Shown in pieces: positions 63,528-64,000 of a DNA stretch of 64,000 bases. The translations under genes and the position numbers were made by a program. The first letter of the stretch is position 1, and every line of letters begins with the position of its first letter. A model generated the notes under the pieces. That model had not been told where the DNA came from. It saw only the letters and a list, made by a program, of their open reading frames with translations, and searched no databases. The stretch is from Tribonema minus (lineage: Eukaryota; Sar; Xanthophyceae; Tribonematales; Tribonemataceae), in NCBI GenBank assembly GCA_017506865.1, contig JAFCMP010000223.1, forward strand, positions 1,116,001 through 1,180,000. Direction: 5' to 3'.

Positions 63528-64000
63528 ATGTTTCGTATCAGCAACCAAGGACCAGCGTTTTTTGCGCCATCCTACGCGCTGTGCGAAGAGGCTGCACAGA
63601 CGCCCAGTACAAACGAAACAGCAGCAACAGGAGGAGGCGACGACGAAGCCAACAAGCAGCCCTCGTCGAGCTCCACCAGCTTGATCCTAGCAGCTGTAGT
63701 CACCGCTGCAGCCGTGGGCAATCTCTTGTGAGTTCCTTACCCCTGCATAGTACTTGCGTGGTATGCAGGGAAAATGGCGCAATGATGCACCTTCACTGCA
63801 ATGCAATGTTCACATAGCGTGTCTGACTGTTGACTGATCGCAAGTTGGGTGCAATCACGATCCTGGGCTTTAAAATGTGTCAAATGTGTAAAGCACAACA
63901 ATCAGTACCAATGCGCAATGCAAACTAATTTAATGATACCTGATGTTCACACATGTCTGCAGCTTCGCACGGAGATACAGAGCGCAAATGAAGCAGGACG
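63528..64000 (+). CDS. Uncharacterised single-span membrane protein, N-terminal exons (partial)
   Basis: Exon 1 63528-63727 starts MFRISNQGPAFFAPSYALC, continues through a low-complexity Thr/Asn/Ser linker and enters a hydrophobic helix (SLILAAVVTAAAVGNLL) at a GTGAGT donor in phase 2. A matching acceptor at 63961-63962 (TCTGCAG) opens exon 2, which reads FARRYRAQMKQD and runs off the window. The helix followed by Arg/Lys suggests an N-out/C-in single-span protein, possibly of mitochondria given the Phe/Arg-containing start and its neighbour. An in-frame upstream ATG at 63462 would add 22 residues. The family is unknown. Confidence 0.55.

Noticed and set aside
1-64000. tRNA or rRNA genes
   Set aside because: No cloverleaf with A and B boxes and no rRNA core sequence was recognised by eye; a covariance-model scan would be needed to exclude a tRNA.

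Overview
The window is nuclear DNA of an intron-rich eukaryote. Its genes have several short exons with GT-AG introns of about 0.1-1.8 kb, short TTAGGG-type tracts, pentatricopeptide (PPR) genes and non-LTR retrotransposons. A single-celled or filamentous alga or related protist, perhaps a stramenopile, fits best. That placement is inferred from the gene mix and repeat style, not from a marker gene.

Layout. 1-1530 holds the last exon of thymidylate synthase (+). 1861-2494 is a small two-exon gene (-), head to head with a signal-peptide, single-pass membrane protein gene (+, 2622-6941, seven exons). 6942-9490 is intergenic with three C-run/G-run palindromes. 9504-16409 is an apparently full-length R2-type (restriction-like endonuclease) retrotransposon with a 13-bp target-site duplication. 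It lies just upstream of the first of three related PPR-SMR genes, all on +: A 16503-21289, B 35577-39985, C 42397-46474. Between A and B lies a retrotransposon zone: a second near-full-length element (about 21885-27445, -), a decayed third element (28000-29690, +) with two stray copies of its 3' end, and a MITE with terminal inverted repeats. B and C belong to a tandem duplication of about 5 kb that includes introns and flanks. 48122-52581 is a four-exon, tail-anchored heme oxygenase-like gene (+). 54116-63178 is a complete eight-exon ATM1/ABCB7-type mitochondrial ABC half-transporter gene (-). It shares a divergent 350-bp promoter region with a partial membrane protein gene (+, from 63528).

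Possible functional theme. ATM1 exports a sulphur species for cytosolic iron-sulphur protein assembly, heme oxygenase-like proteins handle heme, and PPR-SMR proteins act on organelle RNA. This may be chance neighbourhood. All three PPR-SMR copies carry frame-breaking indels, so they are either a decaying cluster or contain assembly errors.

Most unusual signals: (1) the heptamer TTGAAGT/ACTTCAA is strongly over-represented, and retrotransposon ends fall in or next to it, three times just upstream of a PPR-SMR start codon; (2) several introns contain decaying tandem copies of their own exon-intron junction; (3) the heme oxygenase-like protein keeps the heme-ligand His but has Leu where the catalytic Asp should be; (4) a 25-nt copy of a retrotransposon 3' end supplies the stop codon and AATAAA signal of a host gene.
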